From contig USJI01000028.1 of NCBI GenBank assembly GCA_900554975.1, positions 1-8,736 on the forward strand: 8,736 nucleotides of DNA. Reading direction: 5' to 3'. The translations under genes and the position numbers were made by a program. The notes beneath the pieces are model-generated. The model saw only the letters and a program-made list of their open reading frames with translations, had not been told where the DNA came from and searched no databases. Each line of letters starts with the position of its first letter. The first letter of the stretch is position 1. This DNA comes from an uncultured Ruminococcus sp. Lineage in GTDB: Bacteria > Bacillota > Clostridia > Oscillospirales > Ruminococcaceae. Shown piece by piece: positions 1 through 6,941 of this stretch.

Positions 1-1
1 T

Positions 2-925
2 GGCGGTGGCAGCGGTGGATTTACCGGCGGATTCAGCGGATTTGGCGGAGCAGATATTTTTGATGACCTTTTCGGCGGTATTTTCGGCGGCGGCTCAAGG
101 GCTTCTGCACGTTCAAATGCAAATGCTCCGAGAAGGGGACAGGATATAACTGCAAATGTTAATATCAGTTTCATGGAAGCCTGCAACGGCAAGAAGCAGG
201 ATATCAAGATAAACAGAATGGATAAGTGCAGCGAGTGCGGCGGAACAGGTGCGGCAAAAGGCTCATCACCTCAGACTTGTCCGGACTGTCATGGTGCAGG
301 TACTGTAAAGGTAACCCAGAGAACTCCGTTCGGAATGATTTCTTCAGCCAAAACGTGTTCACGATGCGGCGGAAGAGGTACTGTAATATCCAACCCGTGC
401 AGCAAGTGCAGCGGAACAGGACGCATAAGAGTTTCAAAGACTATCAATGTTGACATTCCGGCAGGAATAGATGACGGACAGATTCTGCGTGTCGGCGGAC
501 AGGGCGACAGCGGTTTTAACGGCGGTTCAAACGGTGACCTGAATGTTGTGGTTTCTGTACGACCGCATCCGTTGTTTGAAAGAAATGGTTACGATGTACA
601 CTGTGAGATACCGATTACTTATACTCAGGCAGTACTTGGCGATGAAATAACAGTTCCGACTATTGACGGAAATGTAAAATACAACATTTCCGAGGGAACT
701 CAGACAGGTACGGTTTTCCGTCTGAGGGGCAAGGGTATCAAGAAAATCCGCAGAACTGACAGAGGCGACCAGTATGTAAAGGTTAATATTGAAGTTCCGA
801 AGAATCTCACCAAAAAGCAGAAAGATCTGCTGAAGGAATATGAGGCAGCAATGTCCGAAACCGAAAAGCACTATGAAAAGAGAAAATCTTTCTTTGATAA
901 ACTGAAAGAAAAATTCAATTCATAA
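2..925 (+). CDS. dnaJ: Chaperone DnaJ (Hsp40), 5' end missing
   Basis: Co-chaperone that delivers unfolded clients to DnaK and stimulates its ATPase in the cytoplasm. The reading frame is open from base 2, so an internal ATG at 173 is not the true start. Visible in order: a Gly/Phe-rich linker with the DIFDDLFGG motif (about bases 50-82); the zinc-binding region with all four CxxCxGxG repeats intact (CSECGGTG at 227-250, CPDCHGAG at 278-301, CSRCGGRG at 356-379, CSKCSGTG at 398-421); then the two beta-rich client-binding domains and the C-terminal dimerisation segment. The 307 residues present, plus a J domain of about 75, match the usual length near 380. The HPD motif cannot be checked because it lies upstream. 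In Firmicutes dnaJ usually ends an hrcA-grpE-dnaK-dnaJ operon, and the terminator right after it fits that. Family assignment is certain. Confidence 0.97.
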   Translation, partial: GGGSGGFTGGFSGFGGADIFDDLFGGIFGGGSRASARSNANAPRRGQDITANVNISFMEACNGKKQDIKINRMDKCSECGGTGAAKGSSPQTCPDCHGAGTVKVTQRTPFGMISSAKTCSRCGGRGTVISNPCSKCSGTGRIRVSKTINVDIPAGIDDGQILRVGGQGDSGFNGGSNGDLNVVVSVRPHPLFERNGYDVHCEIPITYTQAVLGDEITVPTIDGNVKYNISEGTQTGTVFRLRGKGIKKIRRTDRGDQYVKVNIEVPKNLTKKQKDLLKEYEAAMSETEKHYEKRKSFFDKLKEKFNS

Positions 926-928
926 AAT

Positions 929-958
929 AAAAGCAGACGTTTTGTGCGTCTGCTTTTT
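929..958 (+). terminator. Intrinsic terminator of dnaJ
   Basis: An 11-bp perfect stem (929-939 with 947-957) closes a 7-base loop and runs into a T tract. It begins four bases after the dnaJ stop codon, so it ends the chaperone transcript and separates it from the tRNA-modification operon. Confidence 0.92.
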
Positions 959-960
959 GT

Positions 961-987
961 GTATAAATAGTTTTATACAGTATAAAA
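961..987 (+). repeat. Three alternating GTATAAA half-sites, possible operator
   Basis: GTATAAA occurs at 961-967, inverted at 972-978, and again at 980-986. The last two form a perfect 17-base palindrome (971-987) with 8-bp arms around a single A. It lies about 27 bases upstream of the -35 box of the next promoter. Its core TATAC-N-GTATA recurs over the -10 box of the small-peptide promoter at 8493-8503. This could be a regulator site, or simply AT-rich sequence; no known regulator is recognised. Confidence 0.35.
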
Positions 988-1013
988 TGATAAGAACAAC
1001 AGAATATTCCGGT

Positions 1014-1042
1014 TTGCAATTTGCAGTAAGGTATGATATAAT
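1014..1042 (+). promoter_or_regulatory. Sigma-A promoter of the tmcAL-HAD-mnmA operon
   Basis: TTGCAA at 1014-1019, a 17-base spacer, then TATAAT at 1037-1042 with an extended -10 TG at 1034-1035. Transcription should start near 1049, giving a leader of about 35 bases before the tmcAL start codon. Confidence 0.78.
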
Positions 1043-1083
1043 TATTCTGAAGAAGAATTTATCATGGGAAAAGAGGGCGGAAA

Positions 1084-2298
1084 ATGAAAATTACAGGTAT
1101 AATCTGCGAATATAATCCGTTTCATAACGGACATCTTTATCATATGAACCAGACCCGTAAAAACGGTGCTACACATATCGTTGCGGTGATGAGCGGAAAT
1201 TACGTTCAGCGTGGGGATATTGCTGTTCTGGACAAATTCACAAGAGCGAAACTTGCTGTAAGGGGCGGAGCAGATCTGGTAATTGAGATTCCGTCTGTTT
1301 ACGCACTTTCCTCGGCTGAGTTTTATGCAAGGGGATCTGTTTCCATTCTTGATTCGCTCGGCTGTGTTGATGAAATATCTTTCGGCAGTGAGGCGGGTTC
1401 TGTTGAGGATTTGAAAAAGGCTTCGGAAATTGCCGAGGAATGTTCATCATCGCCGGAACTGGAAGAATACCTCCGCAACGGAATGTCCTATCCGAATGCT
1501 ATAAATACTATGGTGTATGAAAAGTACGGAAAGAAAGCCGGAAACCGTATAGGGGAGATACTTGCTTCGCCGAATAACGTTCTTGCTGTTGAATATCTGA
1601 AGGCTCTCAGAAGACTAGGTTCGGACATACAGCCTGTAACAGTTCAGAGAAAAAGTGTTGCACATGATTCCATGATTGCACTGAACGGTATAGCAAGTGC
1701 ATCTTTCATAAGGAAATGCATACAGGAAAAAATGGATTTTTCCGATTTCGTTCCGGATTATGTTTACTCGGCATATGTTCGTGCAGTTTCTGAAAAACGC
1801 AGGGCAGATATAAAAAATCTTGAAAGGATTATTCTCTATAAACTCAGAACGATAACACCTGAACAGCTTCGCAGTGTTCCGGATGTGGGGCAGGGGCTTG
1901 AATACAGGATAATAGAAAATGCCGTTCTGACAAATCTGGACGAAATATTCATGAATATCAAAACCAGACGCTATACAATGGCGAGAATAAAAAGAATATT
2001 CCTCAATATGCTTATCGGTATCGAAAAGCGTGACCTTGATATTCTTCCTCCTTACGGCAGAATACTTGCAGTTACGGAGCGTGGACGGGATATTCTTTCA
2101 AAGGCAAAGGAAACAGGAAAAATACCATTTGGAACATCGCTTGCAAAGCTTGGAAAATCCAGCGAAGATGCTCAGCGTTTCTCTCAGATAGAGGGCAGAG
2201 CTTCGGATATATATGCTCTTGCACAGGATAAAACAGGCAGAGGACAGTCGGACTTCCGGGCGAGGATAGGGATAGAAACAGAAGATGAAGAATTTTAA
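1084..2298 (+). CDS. tmcAL: tRNA(Met) cytidine acetate ligase TmcAL
   Basis: Family PF05636 (formerly YlbM/DUF795). In Bacillus subtilis the enzyme activates acetate with ATP to acetyl-AMP and transfers it to C34 of elongator tRNA-Met, making N4-acetylcytidine. The N-terminus carries the nucleotidyltransferase signature CEYNPFHNGH, with the HxGH-type motif at residues 14-17, followed by the conserved VMSGNYVQRGD segment (about residues 35-45) and a KFTRAKLAVRGGADLVIE segment. The 404 residues agree with the family length near 400. GAGGG at 1073-1077, six bases before the ATG, supports this start. The gene opens an operon and its 3' end overlaps the next start by 14 bases, implying translational coupling. 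Family is secure; the acetate-ligase activity is transferred from the B. subtilis homologue. Confidence 0.93.
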   Translation: MKITGIICEYNPFHNGHLYHMNQTRKNGATHIVAVMSGNYVQRGDIAVLDKFTRAKLAVRGGADLVIEIPSVYALSSAEFYARGSVSILDSLGCVDEISFGSEAGSVEDLKKASEIAEECSSSPELEEYLRNGMSYPNAINTMVYEKYGKKAGNRIGEILASPNNVLAVEYLKALRRLGSDIQPVTVQRKSVAHDSMIALNGIASASFIRKCIQEKMDFSDFVPDYVYSAYVRAVSEKRRADIKNLERIILYKLRTITPEQLRSVPDVGQGLEYRIIENAVLTNLDEIFMNIKTRRYTMARIKRIFLNMLIGIEKRDLDILPPYGRILAVTERGRDILSKAKETGKIPFGTSLAKLGKSSEDAQRFSQIEGRASDIYALAQDKTGRGQSDFRARIGIETEDEEF

Positions 2299-2959
2299 AG
2301 GCGTGATTTTTGACCTTGACGGGACTTTGCTCGATTCTATGAAAGTCTGGGAAAATGTGGACAGAATGTTCCTTGAGGAAAACGGAATTGACCCTCCGCC
2401 CGGGATTTCTGATACGGTCAAGAAGATGACAATAGATAAATCAGCGGAATACTTTAAAACGAGATTTTCTCTTGAACATTCCTGTGAATATATAATAAAC
2501 AGGATAGAGGAACTTGCCGCATGGCAGTACAATAACAGCATACCGCTAAAAGACGGTGCTTATGAAACGGTAACTACGCTTAAAAGTCTTGGCATCAGGA
2601 TGTGTGTGGCAACTGCGACTTATAATTCGATAGTGAACAGTGCACTTAAAAGGCTCGGGATATATGATGACTTTGAATTTGTTATGACCTGTTCTGACAT
2701 TGGTAAAGGCAAGGACGAACCGGACATTTTTCTTAAAGCGGCAGAAAAGCTGAACTGTGATATAAATGAGGTTATGGTTGCTGAGGATTCTTTGCACTGC
2801 ATTGAAACAGCAAAGTCAGCCGGATTTTTTACGGTCGGGGTATATGACAGCACATCGGACTGTGACTGGCAGGAAATATGCAGACTGTCTGACAGAGCGG
2901 TTATGAATATAAAGGAAATTACGGATATAATAAAAGGTGAAAAACAATGGCAAAAGTAA
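2285..2959 (+). CDS. HAD-superfamily hydrolase, beta-phosphoglucomutase/phosphatase-like
   Basis: Cytoplasmic haloacid-dehalogenase-fold enzyme of 224 residues with a helical cap (about residues 16-85), typical of the phosphoglycolate phosphatase / beta-phosphoglucomutase group. Motif I is FDLDGT with nucleophile Asp10 and acid/base Asp12. Motif II lies in the VATAT strand (about 108-112). The motif III lysine is probably Lys143 before DEPD, and motif IV is Glu167-Asp168 in AEDSLHC. The Gly often found after motif IV is replaced by Cys172. The substrate cannot be read from sequence; it is probably a small phosphorylated metabolite. The start overlaps the end of tmcAL by 14 bases and the end overlaps mnmA by 13, so it is co-translated with two tRNA wobble-modification genes. 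Its own ribosome binding site is weak (AGGATAGG lies well upstream), again pointing to coupling. Confidence 0.9.
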   Translation: MKNFKGVIFDLDGTLLDSMKVWENVDRMFLEENGIDPPPGISDTVKKMTIDKSAEYFKTRFSLEHSCEYIINRIEELAAWQYNNSIPLKDGAYETVTTLKSLGIRMCVATATYNSIVNSALKRLGIYDDFEFVMTCSDIGKGKDEPDIFLKAAEKLNCDINEVMVAEDSLHCIETAKSAGFFTVGVYDSTSDCDWQEICRLSDRAVMNIKEITDIIKGEKQWQK

Positions 2960-4014
2960 TGGTTGGAATGAGCGGAGGAGTTGACAGCTCGGTTGCAGCA
3001 AAGCTTCTCCTTGATGAGGGTTATGAGGTAATGGGTGTTACGCTCAAGCTTTTTGACGGAGAGGACGTGGACGAAGGCGTAAGAACCTGCTGTTCCCTTT
3101 CAGATGTTGAAGACGCAAGAAGCGTTGCATATAAACTTGGGTTTGAGCATCTTGTGTTCAATTTTAAAGATGATTTCAGACAGCACGTTATGAATCAGTT
3201 TGTTGACAGTTATCTCAGCGGTGAAACTCCGAATCCATGTATAGAATGCAACAAGCACATAAAGTTTGACAAGATGCTCAGGAGAGCGGAGGAACTCGGA
3301 TTTGATTACATCGCAACGGGACACTATGCCGAGAGGAAATTTGATGAGAAAACGGGAAAGTATTACCTTGTAAGACCTGCTGACCGTTCAAAGGACCAGA
3401 CGTATGTTCTTTATGGCCTGACGCAGTATCAGCTTTCAAAAACGCTTTTTCCTCTGGGCGGATATGATAAAACTCAGGTCAGAAAAATTGCAGAAGATGC
3501 AGGACTGGTAAATTCACGCAAGCCGGACAGTCAGGATATCTGTTTTGTACCGGACGGTGATTACGCAAAATTTATAAGGGAAAACAGTGATGCTGTTATC
3601 GTTCCGGGAGATTATCTGAATACAGACGGAGAAAAAATAGGAACTCACAAGGGTGTTATAAATTATACTGTCGGACAGCGTAAGGGTCTTGGCATATCAC
3701 TTGGCAAACCTGCCTATGTAGTTGATAAGAATGCAGAGCTTAATACTGTCACACTCGGTGATGAAAATGAGCTTTACAAGTCCGAGATAAGAGTGAGCGA
3801 TGTCAACTGGATTTCAATGGACAGCCTTGAAGAACCGATGAGGGTTACGGCAAAGACCAGATATAGCCAGAATGAAAAAGAAGCTGTTATATATCCGCTT
3901 GACAATAACGAGGTTCTTGTCAGGTTTGAAAGTCCTCAGAGAGCACCTGCAAAGGGACAGGCGGCTGTTTTCTACCTTGGCGATGTTGTTCTGGGCGGCG
4001 GAACAATAAGATAA
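2947..4014 (+). CDS. mnmA: tRNA-specific 2-thiouridylase MnmA
   Basis: Adenylates and thiolates uridine 34 of tRNA-Lys, -Glu and -Gln to give s2U, using sulfur relayed from a cysteine desulfurase. The ATP-binding PP-loop SGGVDS is at residues 9-14. The two active-site cysteines are Cys98 in NPCIEC and Cys199 in SQDICF, and the conserved TGHYA segment is at 124-128. The PP-loop domain is followed by the central domain with the YTVGQRKGLGI signature and a C-terminal beta-barrel. The 355 residues match the family. The start is backed by AAAGGTG seven bases upstream and overlaps the end of the HAD gene. No desulfurase or sulfur-relay gene is in the window. No strong terminator follows; the next unit has its own promoter about 35 bases on, so some read-through is possible. 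Confidence 0.97.
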   Translation: MAKVMVGMSGGVDSSVAAKLLLDEGYEVMGVTLKLFDGEDVDEGVRTCCSLSDVEDARSVAYKLGFEHLVFNFKDDFRQHVMNQFVDSYLSGETPNPCIECNKHIKFDKMLRRAEELGFDYIATGHYAERKFDEKTGKYYLVRPADRSKDQTYVLYGLTQYQLSKTLFPLGGYDKTQVRKIAEDAGLVNSRKPDSQDICFVPDGDYAKFIRENSDAVIVPGDYLNTDGEKIGTHKGVINYTVGQRKGLGISLGKPAYVVDKNAELNTVTLGDENELYKSEIRVSDVNWISMDSLEEPMRVTAKTRYSQNEKEAVIYPLDNNEVLVRFESPQRAPAKGQAAVFYLGDVVLGGGTIR

Positions 4015-4049
4015 GCAGTATTTTCCATAAGATTTATGAACTTTGACTA

Positions 4050-4078
4050 TTGACAAAAAGTCGGATATATGTTAAATT
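4050..4078 (+). promoter_or_regulatory. Sigma-A promoter of the sortase operon
   Basis: TTGACA at 4050-4055, a 17-base spacer and TAAATT at 4073-4078, with an extended -10 TG at 4070-4071. It starts 36 bases after the mnmA stop. The leader of roughly 48 bases ends in a strong GGAGG ribosome binding site (4122-4126). Confidence 0.75.
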
Positions 4079-4132
4079 GACTGTATAGGCTTTTTTAAAA
4101 ATATTTCAGAATAAAATAAACGGAGGCATAAA

Positions 4133-4819
4133 ATGAAAGGAACATTCAAGAAAATAGCAGCGGCGGCAGCAGCTGTTTCAATTATGTGCACAGCAGGTAT
4201 CAGTGTATCAGCGGCAACAGCTGAAGATGTTGTTGCAGCGGCAAGAGGAGCAGGATTCCAGGAACAGTATGTTCAGGTTCTTGAAAACTACCTCAAGGTA
4301 AACAAGTTTACTGAAAGCCAGTATGACATACTTGTAAGCAAGATAAGCAGTGTCGGTTCAGACATGGACGATATGGCTATGAAGTATTTTGGTGTAACTG
4401 TTGATGAGATGAAGGGCGGTTCAGGCTCAGGAAGTTCAGATTCAGGTGATTCCGGAAGTACAGATATTGATCTGGGTGATGAGAAGAAAAATCAGTTTAT
4501 TTCAGATCTTGTTGACAAGATGACAGGTGAAGAAATAATGAACTCCATTAACAAGATTGTCGATGCCGGAAAGCAGATGGGTCTTGATATTACAGTTGAA
4601 AAGAAAGGCGAAAAGAACTTTGTTATGACTGTCCGTGATGCAGACGGCAATGTTCAGCTTGTAACTCCGGTAGGAAAACTTGTTGACACAACAGGTGTTG
4701 AAGCTGCTTCATCAGATGGTTCATATACATGGGTTGCGGCACTTTGTGCAGGAATGCTTGCTGTTGGCGGAACAGGTGCGTTTGCTCTTAACAAGTATAA
4801 CAAAAAAGCCGGAGAATAA
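4133..4819 (+). CDS. Secreted protein with C-terminal membrane anchor; probable sortase substrate
   Basis: I do not recognise a named family. The 228-residue product has a clear signal peptide: a Lys-rich start, an alanine-rich core and a VSA-A cleavage site after about residue 27. Next come a small, probably helical domain (29-94), a Ser/Gly/Asp linker (95-111), a second mixed domain (112-182), and a C-terminal hydrophobic segment (199-219) ending in a basic tail NKYNKK. That tail is the layout of a cell-wall sorting signal, but there is no LPXTG. The nearest match is LVDTTG at 183-188, which would read VDTTG in the LPXTG register, about 11 residues before the hydrophobic stretch. GGAGG six bases upstream fixes the start. 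Only two bases separate it from the sortase gene, which suggests enzyme and substrate are made together. It could instead be a plain single-pass membrane protein. Confidence 0.8.
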   Translation: MKGTFKKIAAAAAAVSIMCTAGISVSAATAEDVVAAARGAGFQEQYVQVLENYLKVNKFTESQYDILVSKISSVGSDMDDMAMKYFGVTVDEMKGGSGSGSSDSGDSGSTDIDLGDEKKNQFISDLVDKMTGEEIMNSINKIVDAGKQMGLDITVEKKGEKNFVMTVRDADGNVQLVTPVGKLVDTTGVEAASSDGSYTWVAALCAGMLAVGGTGAFALNKYNKKAGE

Positions 4820-4821
4820 CT

Positions 4822-5466
4822 ATGTCTTATACAAAGAAACGCAGAAATGTGGGACTTATGATAGTTACGCCGATTGTCCTTTTTGCGATATGCAGCGGAA
4901 TTATCGGCGGAGCGGGATACATTCCCGTACATAAACTGAAAGCGGCGGCAGATGTGATATTTTCTGCTGAATCAGGACATGAACAGATAAACGAAATAAA
5001 GTATCAGGAAAAACAGGTGGAATCCGAACTTGATGACGGAAGCAAGATAGTCTATCCGTCATTCGGTTCTCAGTATGCCACTATAAAAATAGACTCTATT
5101 GATCTTGAAGCTCCTGTTTACTGGGGAAGCAGTGATGAACTTTTACAGCTTGGCGTATGTCAGTATACAGGTTCAGTATTCATTGGTGAAACAGGCAATG
5201 TTGTCCTTGATGCACACTGCAACACATTTTTCCTTGACCTTGGAGATGTCAAAGAGGGGGATCTTATAGTTCTCACAACATCTTATGGCGAATTTACGTA
5301 CAAGGCGAAGGAAATTACTTTGTTCAAGGACAGCAACAACCAGTATATCCTTCCGACAACTGATGACCGTCTGACGCTTTATACCTGCTATGGTAATCTT
5401 CTTGGTCCTACTGAGGACAGGCTTGCAGTAATATGCGAACTTGTTGAAAAGAAGTTTTACGAATAG
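4822..5466 (+). CDS. Sortase family transpeptidase
   Basis: Membrane-anchored extracellular cysteine transpeptidase that cleaves a sorting motif and joins the surface protein to an amino nucleophile. The 214-residue protein has a basic N-terminus and one membrane segment (about 11-33), then a stalk and the sortase beta-barrel from about residue 84. The catalytic triad is readable: His132 in DAHCNTFF, Cys189 in TLYTC, and Arg200 in EDRLAVIC. FLDLGDVKEGD after the histidine is also typical. The TLxTC motif and N-terminal anchor suggest a class A/D/E-like enzyme, but the subclass cannot be fixed by eye. GGAG seven bases before the ATG lies inside the end of the preceding gene, so the two are translationally linked. 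A cysteine (133) directly after the catalytic histidine, where many sortases have Arg or Asn, is mildly unusual. Confidence 0.93.
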   Translation: MSYTKKRRNVGLMIVTPIVLFAICSGIIGGAGYIPVHKLKAAADVIFSAESGHEQINEIKYQEKQVESELDDGSKIVYPSFGSQYATIKIDSIDLEAPVYWGSSDELLQLGVCQYTGSVFIGETGNVVLDAHCNTFFLDLGDVKEGDLIVLTTSYGEFTYKAKEITLFKDSNNQYILPTTDDRLTLYTCYGNLLGPTEDRLAVICELVEKKFYE

Positions 5467-5483
5467 AAAGGAACAGACGCTTT

Positions 5484-6365
5484 ATGAGAAAAATGGAAAA
5501 ATATATTCCCAATCTGATTCTGTCTGTTATTCTGATATTCTCTTTGCTTGGTGCGGAGGGAGTTGCGTTTGCAAAATATCGTGTTTTTAATGAACAGGTT
5601 TGTATTGATGCTGTTGAAAGTAATGATGTGACAGGAAAAGTTCTGAGCAGTATTGAAAAATATTTTGAAAACAGCAGTAATTATTCCCGCATACCTTCAG
5701 ATGTCTATATGTCGGCTGTGGACGAAAATCTTGTAAAAAAAGCGGTTGAAGCTAAAATAACAGGTATTTTCAGCTACATAAAAGGCGAAACAGACGAAAT
5801 ATCTGAATCAGAAATTGATTTCACTGAGCTTGAAAAAAGTATAGATGATTATTTCAATGAATTTGCTGAAAAAAATAACGTTGAAATAAATGACGATTTC
5901 AAAAGCCAGCTGTCTAAAACCATAGAGACAGCAGAAAGCGAAATAGATGACTTTACAGATGTATTTATGCTTTCATATATCAAAAAAACCGGAGCTTTAA
6001 GCAAGGCAAAAAAGATATATGGTATGCTTGATATGGCAATGATTGTAACTGCGGTTGCTACGATTGTCTGTGTGATACTGATTTTTGTTATGAACCTTAA
6101 AAAGAAGTCTTATTTCCTTTACTGGCTTTCTGCATCAGTTATATGTTCATCGGCAATTGTCCTTATTCCGGGACTTTATATAAGATTTTCTGGCTATGTA
6201 AAAGGACTTGTAATCAGGAATGACTACATCTATTCAGCTGTTACAGGCTTTATAAACAAGCTGAATGATGAACTGATTATACTGGAATCAGCGGCTCTTG
6301 TTCTGGGAATTATTATTATGGTATTATTTGCATTTGCTTCGAGAGAACGCTATGCTGAAAATTAA
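5484..6365 (+). CDS. Four-helix membrane protein of unknown function in the sortase operon
   Basis: No family recognised. The 293-residue product has a first hydrophobic segment at about 8-30 (signal-anchor, or a signal peptide ending AFA), a 150-residue acidic, largely helical domain (31-180) rich in Glu, Asp, Ser and Lys, and then three membrane helices (about 181-204, 209-232 and 264-286). By the positive-inside rule (KKK at 206-208, RER at the C-terminus) the acidic domain should face outside. AAAGGAA ends ten bases before this ATG; a second in-frame ATG at 5493 is less well spaced. It lies 17 bases after the sortase stop and before the operon terminator, so it is probably co-expressed. 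It may be a partner or acceptor for the sortase-processed protein, but this is inference from position only. Confidence 0.8.
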   Translation: MRKMEKYIPNLILSVILIFSLLGAEGVAFAKYRVFNEQVCIDAVESNDVTGKVLSSIEKYFENSSNYSRIPSDVYMSAVDENLVKKAVEAKITGIFSYIKGETDEISESEIDFTELEKSIDDYFNEFAEKNNVEINDDFKSQLSKTIETAESEIDDFTDVFMLSYIKKTGALSKAKKIYGMLDMAMIVTAVATIVCVILIFVMNLKKKSYFLYWLSASVICSSAIVLIPGLYIRFSGYVKGLVIRNDYIYSAVTGFINKLNDELIILESAALVLGIIIMVLFAFASRERYAEN

Positions 6366-6374
6366 ATAAAAGAG

Positions 6375-6407
6375 ATACCCTCCGGATTTTGTCCGAAGGG
6401 TATTTTT
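6375..6407 (+). terminator. Intrinsic terminator of the sortase operon
   Basis: A 12-base stem with one mismatch (6375-6386 with 6392-6403), a 5-base loop and a following T run, beginning nine bases after the stop codon of the membrane-protein gene. Confidence 0.9.
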
Positions 6408-6430
6408 GTCTGCAAATCAGGGATAATAAA

Positions 6431-6460
6431 AACAAAACCGGCTGTAAAAGATACAGCCGG
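6431..6460 (-). terminator. Intrinsic terminator of ireB
   Basis: A perfect 9-bp GC-rich stem (6438-6446 with 6452-6460) around a 5-base loop. On the minus strand it is followed by TTTTGTTTTTATT. It ends ireB transcription and, with the terminator at 6375-6407, insulates the two convergent units. Confidence 0.85.
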
Positions 6461-6522
6461 GAAAAATCTATTCACGCAAAGAGAAAAATTGTGCTTTTCC
6501 TCTCATCAGAATTTATGAAGTT

Positions 6523-6768
6523 TTATTCGCCAAGATAAGACTTAACCAACACCTGAAGAAGCTCATCTCTGTCAATATGGCGGATAATGCTTCTTGCATT
6601 ATTATATGTGGTTATGTATGTCGGATCTTCCGAGAGAATATAACCAACGATCTGATTTATGGGGTTGTAGCCTTTCTGAACCAGAGCATCATAAATAATA
6701 GTAAGATTTTTCTTTAATTCTATTTCCTTTTCATCGTTAACCGAAAAAGTCATTGTTTTATCGCACAT
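6523..6768 (-). CDS. ireB: IreB family regulatory phosphoprotein (UPF0297)
   Basis: Small cytoplasmic protein of 81 residues. In Enterococcus faecalis, IreB is phosphorylated by the PASTA kinase IreK and dephosphorylated by IreP, and it modulates cephalosporin and envelope-stress tolerance. The family hallmark [17 protein letters not shown] is at residues 33-49, followed by the NNAR segment (56-59) and the C-terminal [13 protein letters not shown]. Thr5 and Thr7 near the N-terminus sit where the phosphorylated threonines of IreB lie. AAGGGGG about ten bases upstream supports the start. In many Firmicutes the gene sits between alaS and a ruvX/yqgF gene; here it stands alone with its own promoter and terminator. 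Family is secure; the phosphorylation role is transferred by homology. Confidence 0.95.
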   Translation of the reverse strand: MCDKTMTFSVNDEKEIELKKNLTIIYDALVQKGYNPINQIVGYILSEDPTYITTYNNARSIIRHIDRDELLQVLVKSYLGE

Positions 6769-6794
6769 TGAACTTCAGCCCCCTTTATATGTTT

Positions 6795-6823
6795 ATTATA
6801 ACCGATATTCGGATAATAAACAA
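6795..6823 (-). promoter_or_regulatory. Promoter of ireB with a palindrome in the spacer
   Basis: Read on the minus strand: TTGTTT (6823-6818), a 17-base spacer and TATAAT (6800-6795). The spacer contains the inverted repeat CCGA-TAT-TCGG (6802-6812), flanked by similar AT-rich sequence. A protein bound there would cover the space between the two promoter boxes, so it is a possible operator. The remaining bases 6824-6941 hold no gene that I can see. Confidence 0.65.
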
Positions 6824-6941
6824 GTGATTTTAAAAAAATTTTCTGTTTTGTAACTCTTTAACAGTGGTTATTTATTCAATATGCACAAATTTGTTTATTG
6901 CTCTTTTACAAATTGTCTCAAATGGAAACAAATGCTCAAAG

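Noticed and set aside
173..175. Internal ATG as the start of dnaJ
   Set aside because: The frame is open to the left edge and encodes a typical Gly/Phe-rich DnaJ linker, and no ribosome binding site precedes this ATG.
961..1083. CIRCE (HrcA) or SOS (LexA) operator near the promoter
   Set aside because: Neither the TTAGCACTC repeat nor a GAAC/GTTC type box is present; the palindrome here is GTATAAA-based.
2098..2541. 147-codon open frame on the minus strand across the tmcAL/HAD junction
   Set aside because: It is antisense to two well-supported genes, has no recognisable domain or ribosome binding site, and has the low-complexity composition of a shadow frame.
4020..4110. Intrinsic terminator for mnmA
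   Set aside because: Only short AT-rich repeats and a T run are present, with no stable GC-containing stem before it.
4680..4819. Canonical LPXTG or NPQTN sorting signal in the secreted protein
   Set aside because: Neither motif occurs; only the weaker VDTTG candidate is in place, so it was reported as a hypothesis.
4654..4934. Open frames on both strands across the substrate/sortase junction
   Set aside because: Both overlap the clear signal-bearing protein and the sortase, and they lack convincing start signals; the real genes explain the sequence.
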